A stretch of DNA of 64,000 nt from NCBI RefSeq assembly GCF_040744945.1, contig NZ_CP160453.1:2542001-2606000 (forward strand), given 5' to 3'. Positions 57,899-64,000 of this stretch are shown here, piece by piece. How positions within the stretch are numbered: position 1 is the stretch's first letter; each line of letters starts with the position of its first letter. A program made the position numbers and the translations under genes. The notes beneath the pieces are model-generated. The model saw only the letters and a list, made by a program, of their open reading frames with translations, made no database searches and was not told the DNA's origin. The stretch is from Saccharothrix sp. HUAS TT1. GTDB taxonomy: Bacteria; Actinomycetota; Actinomycetes; Mycobacteriales; Pseudonocardiaceae.

Positions 57899-58768
57899 GT
57901 CTGTGGTCTGGGTCACAGCGGGCGTGAGGATCAGGTCGTCCCGGACCGGCAGCTCGTTCGCGCGCAGACCGCCGACCGCGCGGCAGTAGTCGCGCACGCC
58001 GCAGCCATTGCACAACGACGTCACGTTGGGCAGGAAGACGCCGTTGCGGATGCCGCGCCAGGCCATCGCGTACTGCTCGTCGATGTACTCGTCGGAGTAC
58101 GCGGTCAGATCCTTCAGCGGGGTCAGCTCGCCGTCGCTCGCCATCCAGTACGCGCCCCACTCCGCGAAAAGCCCGTACTTGCGCCACAGGCCCACGGAGT
58201 AGCTGCCGAGCTGGAGCGAGGACATCGGCACGCTGCCGGTCTTCAGGTCGACGATGACGACCTGTCCCGCTGGCGTGACATAGACGCGGTCGATGAACCC
58301 CAGGAAGGCGTCGTCCGCCATCGGGTCGTTGATCATGACCTCGATGCCGACGTTGCCGTCCGGCAGAATCGCGATCTTCCAGTCGCTAGCTTCCTTCCAG
58401 GCCAGCCACTTCTCCACGTACAGGGGGCCATAGACCAGCCACCAGTCGTAGTCCTTCTTGTTCGGCCCACCGCTGGGGCCGATGTTCTTCAGCTTCTTGC
58501 CCGAGGGCTTGATCTCGCGGCCGAGCTCGCGCTCCTTGGCGAGCAGGCGGTCGAAGACCTCCTTGAACGAGGGCACGGCGCCCTCGCGGCGGCCGACCTC
58601 GATCAGGTCGTGCGCCTCGGTGATCTCGTGGACCGCGGAGCCCGCGACGGTGGCGAACCAGGTGGAGGCGTTGAGCTTGTGGCCTCGCTCCAGGCGCCAG
58701 CGCTCGCCGCACTCGGCGTAGGAGGACAGGGAGGAGTAGGACAGCCTGCGGGGGAGCTCGATGGTCAA
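57866..58768 (-). CDS. Cas4-like/RecB-like PD-(D/E)XK exonuclease with Fe-S cysteines
   Basis: This 300-residue protein has the RecB/Cas4 nuclease core: LGFIDRVYV, then VVIVDLKTG (D...DxK motif) and LQLGSYSVGLW with the QxxxY helix. Four cysteines, Cys20, Cys253, Cys256 and Cys262, have the spacing of the [4Fe-4S] cluster of Cas4/AddB-type nucleases. No CRISPR array or other cas gene is nearby, so this is a phage recombination nuclease. It starts by a TTGA overlap with the previous gene. Confidence 0.85.
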   Translation of the reverse strand: MTIELPRRLSYSSLSSYAECGERWRLERGHKLNASTWFATVAGSAVHEITEAHDLIEVGRREGAVPSFKEVFDRLLAKERELGREIKPSGKKLKNIGPSGGPNKKDYDWWLVYGPLYVEKWLAWKEASDWKIAILPDGNVGIEVMINDPMADDAFLGFIDRVYVTPAGQVVIVDLKTGSVPMSSLQLGSYSVGLWRKYGLFAEWGAYWMASDGELTPLKDLTAYSDEYIDEQYAMAWRGIRNGVFLPNVTSLCNGCGVRDYCRAVGGLRANELPVRDDLILTPAVTQTTDAKVAHAGPSV

Positions 58769-59142
58769 GCGCTCACCTGCGGCGGGGAGATCAGGTGCTG
58801 GTCATCCTCGGCGGGCTCGACGGGCACGAAGTAGCAGCGCACCCAGTCGTCGTCGAGAACCTCGGGCTCGCACTCATCGTCGTCGAGCAGCTCGTAGCCG
58901 AGGAAGGTCAGGTACCCCACGAGGAACTTCGTCCACCGCGGGTCGGCGTTCGGGGCCACGTCGGCGTGGAAGTCGAAGTTCTCCGCGTCGAACACCACGC
59001 GGACCTGATCCTTCGCCACCAACGACAGCAGGCTGACCGCCGCCGGGTCGGTGGCTGTCTCGCTGGCGGGAGGGACCACCAGTCGCAGGTGGGGCCTTGC
59101 CGGTTCCGTGGGGGGCTGCTCTTGCAGCCTTGCGCTTTGCAC
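58765..59142 (-). CDS. First gene of the leftward early operon (hypothetical)
   Basis: This 125-residue protein starts at GTG with GGAGG 9 bp upstream. It has a variable N-terminus, then VAKDQVRVVFDAENFDFHAD and an acidic FLGYELLDDDECEP. Its family is not known. It is the first gene after the early promoter and operator motif, so it should be made early or be repressed in the prophage state. Confidence 0.7.
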   Translation of the reverse strand: MQSARLQEQPPTEPARPHLRLVVPPASETATDPAAVSLLSLVAKDQVRVVFDAENFDFHADVAPNADPRWTKFLVGYLTFLGYELLDDDECEPEVLDDDWVRCYFVPVEPAEDDQHLISPPQVSA

Positions 59143-59157
59143 TGGGCAAAACCTCCG

Positions 59158-59172
59158 GTGTGTAACGTTGGC
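59158..59172 (+). promoter_or_regulatory. Operator-like 15-bp motif, copy 7
   Basis: A perfect GTGTGTAACGTTGGC on the plus strand lies just downstream of the -10 of the early promoter and next to the ribosome site of the first early gene. Repressor bound here would block start or elongation. Confidence 0.75.
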
Positions 59173-59183
59173 GAGATAGGGAA

Positions 59184-59213
59184 GTCTTACCCGTCCGAAC
59201 GATGCGGTGTCAA
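59184..59213 (-). promoter_or_regulatory. Early leftward promoter
   Basis: On the minus strand TTGACA (59213-59208) and TAAGAC (59189-59184) are separated by 18 bp. Transcription would start near 59177, a few bases before operator copy 7. The consensus -35 suggests a strong promoter that is normally repressed. Confidence 0.65.
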
Positions 59214-59442
59214 CGATCTGGACCAACCCGATAGTTACGTTGCGTGGCGTGCAGCGTCAAGGCCATCGCGAACGGGCTAACGCCTGTTACGCCCTACGCG
59301 CCAGTAAGTTTCGATCAGACGTTCGACCTAAGCGAACAGCGCCCCGGCTGGATGCCAGGGCGCTGCGATGATGCCGATTCGGCCTCGACACGAATGAGGG
59401 CGGTATGTGACGATTCAACCGCAAGAAGGGGGTTTCAGAGTG

Positions 59443-59925
59443 TCACTTAGTGTCACCGGGAGTGTCGCCATCGTCAGCGGACCTGCGGCCGGTGCGAAGT
59501 TCAGGGGGAGGCTGGCGGATGATGTCCTTGTCCGTGGGTTCGCGGGGAACCCAGTTGAACCCCTCGGGGTGGCCGGGGTCGTAGTGGACGACCGCGTTGG
59601 CCTCGTCGAGGTCTTTGCGCCAGCTCTCCAGGCGCTTCAGGTCGGTTTCCCGGACTTCGAACTCCTGCCGCTTGCGCGCCTCGACACGCAGCATCGCAAG
59701 GTCGTACGAGAACCGGTGCTCCGGCTTGACCTTCCACGGGATGAGGCTGGTATCTCGGGCCTGGCGCTTCGGTAGCCCCTCACGCCTGCGGAAGTTGCCC
59801 CAGAGCGAGGGAACGGTCTCGATGTTGTAGAGCTCCATGTACTTCTGGCACATCTCTTCGTAGGTGAGCCCTTCCTTGAACCAACGGATCACCTCCTGCT
59901 TATTCTGGATCTTCGGTGCTGGCAT
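59443..59925 (-). CDS. Probable immunity repressor
   Basis: This 160-residue protein resembles a family of immunity repressors from Streptomyces phages. It has IQNKQEVIRWFKEGLTYEEM, a helix-turn-helix-like region with PSLWGNFRRREGL, then SLIPWKVKPEHRFSYDLAML and the tail with AVVHYDPGHPEGFNWVPREP. The ATG at 59925 follows GGAGAGG; longer frames upstream run through the operator motif. The gene is divergent from a plus-strand gene, with two operator motifs in the shared promoter. It is the best candidate to bind the 15-bp motif. DNA binding is inferred. Confidence 0.75.
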   Translation of the reverse strand: MPAPKIQNKQEVIRWFKEGLTYEEMCQKYMELYNIETVPSLWGNFRRREGLPKRQARDTSLIPWKVKPEHRFSYDLAMLRVEARKRQEFEVRETDLKRLESWRKDLDEANAVVHYDPGHPEGFNWVPREPTDKDIIRQPPPELRTGRRSADDGDTPGDTK

Positions 59926-59955
59926 GATCCTCTCCGCGGTGCAACCTGAGGTGCG

Positions 59956-60011
59956 GTTGATGTTACACACTGTCGTGTGTAACATTGGCACGCCTTGATC
60001 GTTCTTGTCAA
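59956..60011. promoter_or_regulatory. Divergent promoters with inverted operator pair (copies 8 and 9)
   Basis: GTGTGTAACATTGGC (plus, 59975-59989) and GTGTGTAACATCAAC (minus, 59956-59970) are inverted and 4 bp apart. Rightward, TTGATG (59957-59962) and TAACAT (59980-59985) are 17 bp apart. Leftward, TTGACA (60011-60006) and CAATGT (59987-59982) are 18 bp apart. Both -10 elements fall in copy 9, and copy 8 covers the rightward -35. This is a genetic-switch layout. Confidence 0.7.
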
Positions 60012-60075
60012 GGGTTGCCACTCTGAGGGGAGCCTAACCCGCAGACGTAACGCACGGTAGACGGAGGACCCATTC

Positions 60076-60357
60076 GTGAAGATCAGCCTGACTGTCTGTG
60101 ACGTATGCCAGGAGCGCAGCGTGCCCGCCAAGACATACCGGGTCACGGATGTCACGACTGGCCTGGAGGTGCAGAAGGATCTGTGCGCCGAGCACGGCGG
60201 CGAGCAGCTCGACCAGCTCCTGGCCGACGCTCCGACGCCCACAGGGCGGGCCTCGCCCGCGGCGCCCACGGAGGGCGCCCCCTCGTCCGGCCGCAAGCGC
60301 AAGGTCGTCAAGACTTTGGCACAGGTCGAAGCGGAGAAGGCAGCCGCCAAGCAGTAG
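60076..60357 (+). CDS. Small zinc-finger-like phage protein
   Basis: This 93-residue protein starts at GTG behind GGAGGA. It has CDVCQERSVPAKTY near the start and DLCAEHGGEQLDQLL, four zinc ligands in a CxxC...CxxH pattern, then a Pro/Ala-rich linker and a basic C-terminus (RKRKVVKTLAQVEAEKAAAK). It may bind DNA. It is divergent from the repressor and is controlled by the same operator pair. Confidence 0.7.
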   Translation: MKISLTVCDVCQERSVPAKTYRVTDVTTGLEVQKDLCAEHGGEQLDQLLADAPTPTGRASPAAPTEGAPSSGRKRKVVKTLAQVEAEKAAAKQ

Positions 60358-60372
60358 CCGAAGAACGCCAAA

Positions 60373-60412
60373 AGCGCCCCACCTGCTGAAACAAGTCAGC
60401 GGGTGGGGCGCT
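60373..60412. terminator. Bidirectional terminator
   Basis: Arms 60373-60389 and 60396-60412 (AGCGCCCCACC and its complement, with one mispair) form a 17-bp stem between the zinc-finger-like gene and the convergent holin-like gene. Confidence 0.85.
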
Positions 60413-60426
60413 CTTGTGTATCCGGA

Positions 60427-60645
60427 TCAGCCCTTGTCGGTGCCGTCACCGGACGGGGCCACCGCGCCGCGCAGCCAGATGACCAGCACGGCGGTTCCGA
60501 GCAGGTCGACGGCGCCCGCGATGGCGTCCTCGGCCTCCGGGGTGATCGGCAGCACGCCGAGCACGACGAGGGTGTGGATCAGGCCGGTGATCGCCGCGAC
60601 GATCGCGCCGCGGATCACGACGGCCTTGGTCGGGGTGGAACCCAC
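60427..60645 (-). CDS. Holin-like membrane protein
   Basis: This 72-residue protein has two membrane helices (about residues 10-30 and 42-62), a short loop with TPEAEDA and a charged C-terminus. The size and position next to tail genes fit a holin, but small phage membrane proteins cannot be assigned with certainty. The GTG start has a GGAGG site. A terminator separates it from the gene upstream. Confidence 0.6.
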   Translation of the reverse strand: MGSTPTKAVVIRGAIVAAITGLIHTLVVLGVLPITPEAEDAIAGAVDLLGTAVLVIWLRGAVAPSGDGTDKG

Positions 60646-60677
60646 TGGGGGCCTCCTTCAGGTTGGTGTGACGAAAG

Positions 60678-60716
60678 CCACGAGCCCCCGTCTCGTGTGG
60701 AGACGGGGGCTCGTGG
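60678..60716 (-). terminator. Terminator between DUF2746-like and holin-like genes
   Basis: A 17-bp perfect inverted repeat (60678-60694 with 60700-60716; CCACGAGCCCCC) with a 5-nt loop lies between two leftward genes. It may reduce expression of the holin-like gene relative to the tail genes. Confidence 0.8.
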
Positions 60717-60730
60717 GGGTAGAGGGGTGG

Positions 60731-61075
60731 TCAGCGCTCGCTGTCGATGTGCCGGTCGAGGCGCTCGGACACGGCCAGGCGCTCGGCGCGCTCGTGGGAC
60801 AGGTCGCGGGCCAGGCCGCTGATCTCCTGGCCGTGCTCGCGCAGCGCCTCGTCGTGGCGGGCCTGCCCGGCGAGCACCCGGTCCAGCCCGGCGATGACTC
60901 GGTCCAGGTCGTCGCGCAAGTTCGTGCTGTGCGAGTTCTGCACCTGCTTGCGCGCCTCGGCGGTGTTCTCCTTGACCTCCGACAGCTTGCGGTCCTGCCG
61001 CCGGAGGAGTCCGGCGACGACGCCGAGGAAGCCGAGGCCCGAGGTGATCAGGGCGACGAGGACGGGGTCGCTCAC
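60731..61075 (-). CDS. Membrane-anchored coiled-coil protein (DUF2746-like)
   Basis: This 114-residue protein has one N-terminal membrane helix (PVLVALITSGLGFLGVVAGLL) followed by a charged helical coiled coil. It resembles the DUF2746 proteins of mycobacteriophages that lie beside lysis genes. The GTG start overlaps the tail fibre stop (GTGA). A lysis role (accessory holin) is possible. Confidence 0.7.
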   Translation of the reverse strand: MSDPVLVALITSGLGFLGVVAGLLRRQDRKLSEVKENTAEARKQVQNSHSTNLRDDLDRVIAGLDRVLAGQARHDEALREHGQEISGLARDLSHERAERLAVSERLDRHIDSER

Positions 61076-62361
61076 GCGCCACGCTCCATGAGGTCGTGGA
61101 CGAGTCGCTCCAGGCGCTCGATCCGGTTCTGCTGGTCCTGGACGACCGGGAGGAGGGCGACGCCGAGCAGGTCGTAGCGCAGGGACATGATCACGCCGTC
61201 CTCATTGCGCTGGACGATCTCCGGCAGCGTCGCGTCGACCTCCTCGGCGATGAGGCCGAGCTCGTCCTTGTGGTCGGTGTTCTTGCGGTCGTAGACCCGC
61301 GGGCGCAGCGCGAGCACGCGCTCCGGCTCGATCCAGTAGTCGCGGATGTTCTCCTTGAACCGCCGGGCCGACGTGTTCTGGCAGAAGTTGCGGTTGCCGT
61401 CGACCCACGCCGCGTACCACGGACCGGGGCCGGGGCCGTTGGTGTGGACGCGGTCGGTGCCCCAGGCGCGGGAGACGTGGCCGTCGATGTCGCCGCCGCC
61501 GTGCCGGTGACCCCACGTGGCGTACTGGCCGTGGCCGTGGTCGGCCCACGCCTTGTTGTTGACCAGGTAGTCCAGGTCGCCTTGAAGGCCGACGACGTCG
61601 CCCTTGCCGTGCGTGTGGCCGGACGGCGGGAACGAGCTCGGCTTGCCGGTGACGCTGTCCCAGGTGTGGGAGTGGGCCGCGGGCGTGAACGAGGCGGGCA
61701 CGCCGTCGAGGTCGTTCCAGTGGTGGCGGTGCGCGGAGGGGGCAAAGGTCGCTGGCTTGCCCTCGATCGTGTTCCACACGATGACCGGGGCCAGGTCGAC
61801 CCAGGCCGTGCCGTTGAACCACTCCCACCTGCCCGTGGAGAGGTTGAGCCCCAGCGCGCCGACGCGCGGCGCGGGCGGGCGGGTCTCGGTGCGCCACACC
61901 CGGACGCGACCGCCGACGAACTGGCGGTCGTCCTGCGGCACGGTCGTGCCGATGTTGGTCGTGCCGGTCGGCACGGGCACCCGGCTCAGGCCCAGCTCGT
62001 AGATGCCGCTGTCGGTCTGGGTGAGCGGCGGGAGGCCCGCGCCCTGCTCACCCTTCACGACCTCCAGACTGATCTTGTTCTGCGCCGGGTCCAGGCGCAG
62101 CGCCACGCGGTCGGTGCGCGAGAGCGGCTCGGCCGCGGGGATCGGGATCTGCTCCACGGCGGTGGACACCACGACGTGTCCGCGGACGATCGCCATGCCG
62201 GGCTGGACGTTGACGTACATGCCGCCTGCGTCCGCGCTGACCGCGAAGCCTGTGCCGGTCGCGGTGTCCACGACACCGGAGTCCTGGAGCTCACGGAACA
62301 GCGCGCTGTACTGCGACTCGGTGGTGGCCTGGTTGTCGAAGGGGTACGAGCTGACTGCCAC
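61072..62361 (-). CDS. Tail fibre protein with C-terminal S74 chaperone domain
   Basis: This 429-residue protein starts at GTG (62361) with GGAGG upstream. It has an N-terminal tail-binding domain, collagen-like/His-rich repeats around residues 215-320 (GHTHGKGDVV, HSHTWDSVTG), and a C-terminal Peptidase_S74 intramolecular chaperone: SARRFKENIRDYW, ALRPRVYDRKN, ELGLIAEEVD, as in tail spikes and endosialidases, which cut themselves after trimerisation. The SxRR/K catalytic serine is present. It should bind the host surface. Confidence 0.88.
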   Translation of the reverse strand: MAVSSYPFDNQATTESQYSALFRELQDSGVVDTATGTGFAVSADAGGMYVNVQPGMAIVRGHVVVSTAVEQIPIPAAEPLSRTDRVALRLDPAQNKISLEVVKGEQGAGLPPLTQTDSGIYELGLSRVPVPTGTTNIGTTVPQDDRQFVGGRVRVWRTETRPPAPRVGALGLNLSTGRWEWFNGTAWVDLAPVIVWNTIEGKPATFAPSAHRHHWNDLDGVPASFTPAAHSHTWDSVTGKPSSFPPSGHTHGKGDVVGLQGDLDYLVNNKAWADHGHGQYATWGHRHGGGDIDGHVSRAWGTDRVHTNGPGPGPWYAAWVDGNRNFCQNTSARRFKENIRDYWIEPERVLALRPRVYDRKNTDHKDELGLIAEEVDATLPEIVQRNEDGVIMSLRYDLLGVALLPVVQDQQNRIERLERLVHDLMERGA

Positions 62362-62386
62362 GAGGGCGGCCTCCTGCGGGCATGGG

Positions 62387-62420
62387 GAAGCCCCCCGCGC
62401 GGCGTGGCGCAGGGGGCTTC
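62387..62420 (-). terminator. Hairpin within the tail operon
   Basis: GAAGCCCCC (62387-62395) and its complement (62412-62420) form a 9-bp stem with a 16-nt loop between two tail genes. It may be a partial terminator. Confidence 0.55.
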
Positions 62421-62432
62421 GGGGACGGGAAG

Positions 62433-62678
62433 CTAGGCGGGGTCCGGCTCGGGCGCCGGGTCTACCGGCGGCTCGTCGAGCGGGTGGGTCTCGCTGGCGA
62501 TGACTTCCAGCGCAACGACGTAGCGCAGCGACGGCCGGAACGCGACGGGGTCCGGGTCGTCGTCCAGAGGGCCGTCCGTGAACGTGCCGAGGATCATGCC
62601 CGCGGCTTCGTCGTAAGCCCAGCTCAGCGGGCGCAGCGGAACGCCGGGGGCGGCGGCCGTGCTCGGGTCGGTGGACAC
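62433..62678 (-). CDS. Small tail-operon protein, 81 residues
   Basis: This 81-residue acidic protein starts at GTG with AGGAG upstream, 8 bp after the previous stop. It has LRPLSWAYDEAAGMILGTFT and a Pro/Asp/Glu-rich tail (EPPVDPAPEPDPA). It may be a chaperone or minor tail protein; nothing more is known. Confidence 0.6.
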   Translation of the reverse strand: MSTDPSTAAAPGVPLRPLSWAYDEAAGMILGTFTDGPLDDDPDPVAFRPSLRYVVALEVIASETHPLDEPPVDPAPEPDPA

Positions 62679-62686
62679 GGGCGCTC

Positions 62687-63439
62687 CTACTGCTCGGCGT
62701 GGAAGACGATGTTGATCGACAGGAAGCTCGTCCCGCCGATGTTGCGGTGCAGCTCGCCATTCGGGTGCAGGTCCACGCGGGCGAAGCTGTCCTGGGCGTG
62801 CTGGGAGGTGAGCAGGATCGAACCCGGACGGAAGCCTGCGGGCAGCGTCGCGATGTGGTTGGACGTGCCGTTGGCGACGAGGCCGCGTACCTCGACCAGG
62901 TCTCCGACGCCCTTGCGGAACCAGGCGGGTGCGTAACCGGAGCCGTAGTTGACCCAGTTGTTCAGCAGGCTGAGAGGGCGCCAGTAGTCCGTGGTGCTGC
63001 CGTCGCCCCACTTGAACAGGCTCGCCTGGCCGTCGTCATTGCGGCTGACGATGAGCACCCAGTGCTCGGGGATCTCCCAGTTCGAGCTGTCGATGTAGCG
63101 CGACACGCGGAAGTTGCCCGGCACCGACGCCTGGCCGCGGCTGATGGGCGGGATGTACCACAGCGCCCCGTACGCGCTGGGGATGGGCACGCGACCGTTG
63201 GCGACCGTCACCGACGCCCCACCGGAGATGCTGGGGATCACCGTGCCGTCCGGCGGCATGTCGATCTCCCACAGACCATCCCTGCTCCAGCGGGTGTTGC
63301 GACCGAGGCTGATGACCAGCAGGCGCTGAGACCACTTCACGCCGTCCACTGTGGACGACTTGATGCCGCCACCCGAGAGCATGACCTGCGAGCGGACCGC
63401 GTCGATCTCGCGGGGGCCGTTGATGATGTGGATGCCCAT
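62687..63439 (-). CDS. Minor tail protein (putative)
   Basis: This 250-residue protein is beta-rich, with repeated short strands and many aromatic residues (SYGALWYIPPISRG-like), consistent with a receptor-binding or baseplate-associated minor tail protein. It starts at an ATG overlapping the upstream stop by 1 bp (TGATG). No known enzyme motif is seen. Confidence 0.65.
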   Translation of the reverse strand: MGIHIINGPREIDAVRSQVMLSGGGIKSSTVDGVKWSQRLLVISLGRNTRWSRDGLWEIDMPPDGTVIPSISGGASVTVANGRVPIPSAYGALWYIPPISRGQASVPGNFRVSRYIDSSNWEIPEHWVLIVSRNDDGQASLFKWGDGSTTDYWRPLSLLNNWVNYGSGYAPAWFRKGVGDLVEVRGLVANGTSNHIATLPAGFRPGSILLTSQHAQDSFARVDLHPNGELHRNIGGTSFLSINIVFHAEQ

Positions 63440-63750
63440 CAGACGTCCATCTCCACTCCGCAGGCGTGCATGGCGACGCTGCTCGCGGCGCTAGCCCAGG
63501 CACGGATCACGCCGCCGGATTCGAGCACCTGGGCGCAGTCGAGGGTGAAGGTCGCGGCCGGGGTTAGCAGCATCGCGTGCACCACGGGGGTCGCGTTGAG
63601 CTGCACGTAGACGTTAACCGCCGCAGTGCCGTAGTTCGTGAGGATCAGATTCGTCATGATCCATCGCTTGCCGCCGGGCACCGTGCCGACGACCTCGTTC
63701 GTCGTGGCGCTGAGCAGTCCGCGGTGCAGCGCCTTGGGCGTGTTCGCCAT
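63439..63750 (-). CDS. Minor tail protein (putative)
   Basis: This 103-residue protein is beta-rich with TTNEVVGTVPGGKRWIMTNL and the strand-rich AAVNVYVQLNATPV. It resembles small tail-tip or fibre proteins of siphoviruses. It is linked to the downstream minor tail gene by a 1-bp overlap. Confidence 0.6.
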   Translation of the reverse strand: MANTPKALHRGLLSATTNEVVGTVPGGKRWIMTNLILTNYGTAAVNVYVQLNATPVVHAMLLTPAATFTLDCAQVLESGGVIRAWASAASSVAMHACGVEMDV

Positions 63751-63753
63751 GCG

Positions 63754-64000
63754 CTACCACACCCCCATCAGGTTCATGACCGCCACGTCGTCTGCGGCGG
63801 TGGTTCCGATCTCTGCGTTGCGCTCCAGCGCACTGATGCGCCTGCGCGCGTCCTCCAGGCGGCGGTTCAGCGTCTCGTTGCGGTCGAACTGCCTCGGGTC
63901 GCCCAGGATTGCGCCGAGCTGCACGCCGGTCGCGCCGACCGCGAGCACGAAGCCGGTCGCCACGGCCGTGAGCTCGCCGGAGCCGACGACGGCCGAGACG
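63754..64000 (-). CDS. Tail protein, C-terminal part (cut by window edge)
   Basis: An open frame enters from the right edge and ends at 63754. The visible part includes a Gly/Ala-rich segment and a helical coil (ETLNRRLEDARRRISALERN). A GTG at 63963 would make a 69-residue protein, but the frame stays open to the edge, so the gene is probably longer. Confidence 0.5.
   Translation of the reverse strand, partial: VSAVVGSGELTAVATGFVLAVGATGVQLGAILGDPRQFDRNETLNRRLEDARRRISALERNAEIGTTAADDVAVMNLMGVW

Larger units (their letters stand above)
59143..59442. other. Early leftward control region
   Basis: This 300-bp stretch has no gene on either strand that looks real. It holds the early leftward promoter (59184-59213), one operator motif (59158-59172), and about 200 bp between the promoter and the repressor gene in which no terminator is evident. 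Confidence 0.5.
46103..64000. mobile_element. Prophage (left part; right end outside the window)
   Basis: One boundary is the tRNA-Arg 3' fragment. Inside are a probable immunity repressor with operator sites, a leftward early operon with primase, helicase-like ATPase, Cas4-like nuclease, junction-resolvase-like nuclease, MazG-like protein and metallophosphoesterase, then holin-like and tail genes including a tail fibre with an S74 chaperone domain. This is the gene content of a siphovirus-type actinophage. Integrase, lysin, terminase, portal and capsid genes are not in view and are expected to the right. Genes at 46.3-48.6 kb may be host-type cargo. Confidence 0.85.

Noticed and set aside
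59244..59450. Plus-strand open frame of 68 residues in the early control region
   Set aside because: Poor codon bias, no ribosome site, and it lies upstream of and antisense to the early promoter region.
46103..64000. CRISPR array or anti-phage defence system in the prophage
   Set aside because: No regularly spaced repeats were seen. The repeated 15-bp motif is spread irregularly and sits at promoters and gene leaders, and the Cas4-like gene stands alone.
1..64000. Insertion sequences, rRNA genes, known riboswitches and replication origins
   Set aside because: No transposase, rRNA sequence, known riboswitch aptamer or DnaA-box cluster was recognised in either strand.

Overview
The window is high-GC actinobacterial DNA, most like a filamentous member of the Pseudonocardiales (Saccharothrix/Actinosynnema/Lentzea type). 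The evidence is the GC-rich third codon positions, GTG and TTG starts, DUF3558/EspG/PPE genes, XRE-DUF5753/DUF397 pairs, a DUF574 methyltransferase and CebR-type operators. The genus is an inference from gene content.

Host part, about 1-46,100. Positions 1-19,300 hold a glycan-uptake and breakdown locus: a peptide-type ABC importer (with permease and ATPase fused in one protein), two GH36 alpha-galactosidases, a GH2 beta-mannosidase, a LacI-like sensor with no DNA-binding domain, an aldo/keto reductase, a ROK sugar kinase and mannose-6-phosphate isomerase. Together they read as uptake and intracellular breakdown of galactomannan oligosaccharides down to fructose-6-phosphate. A type VII secretion accessory cassette (two DUF3558 lipoproteins, a PPE-like protein, a small helical protein and EspG) sits inside it at 6.5-10.4 kb. 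From 19.3 to 26 kb come secreted polymer-degrading enzymes (AA10 LPMO, a cutinase of the PET-hydrolase family, a GH3 glucosidase) with several CebR-type operators. From 26 to 45.8 kb there are regulator/effector pairs (MarR-EamA, TetR-ABC exporter, ArsR-MFS, MerR-Old Yellow Enzyme), a P450, a diguanylate cyclase-type protein with a degenerate EAL domain, a pentapeptide-repeat membrane protein, two decayed genes and a possible fragment of a third.

Mobile part, about 46,103 to beyond the right edge. A 50-bp 3' fragment of a tRNA-Arg(CCG) gene without its 5' half marks one end of an integrated element, read as a prophage. Next to it is an XRE/DUF397 regulatory pair, then three small rightward genes behind a strongly structured leader. 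A leftward block of about 23 genes (59.1 to 49.3 kb), many joined by 4-bp start/stop overlaps, follows: Cas4-like nuclease, RecA/DnaB-type ATPase, junction-resolvase-like nuclease, split primase, MazG-like protein, metallophosphoesterase, and a sigma-region-2-like plus sigma-region-4-like pair. A probable immunity repressor (59.4 kb) lies beside a divergent promoter. Holin-like and tail genes fill 60.4-64 kb. No integrase, lysin, terminase, portal or capsid gene is in the window.

The two most interesting signals are in the prophage. One is a recurring 15-bp motif (GTGTGTAACGTTGGC and variants) at early promoters and gene leaders, which looks like a distributed operator/stoperator system. The other is the pair of overlapping genes that look like the two halves of a split sigma factor.
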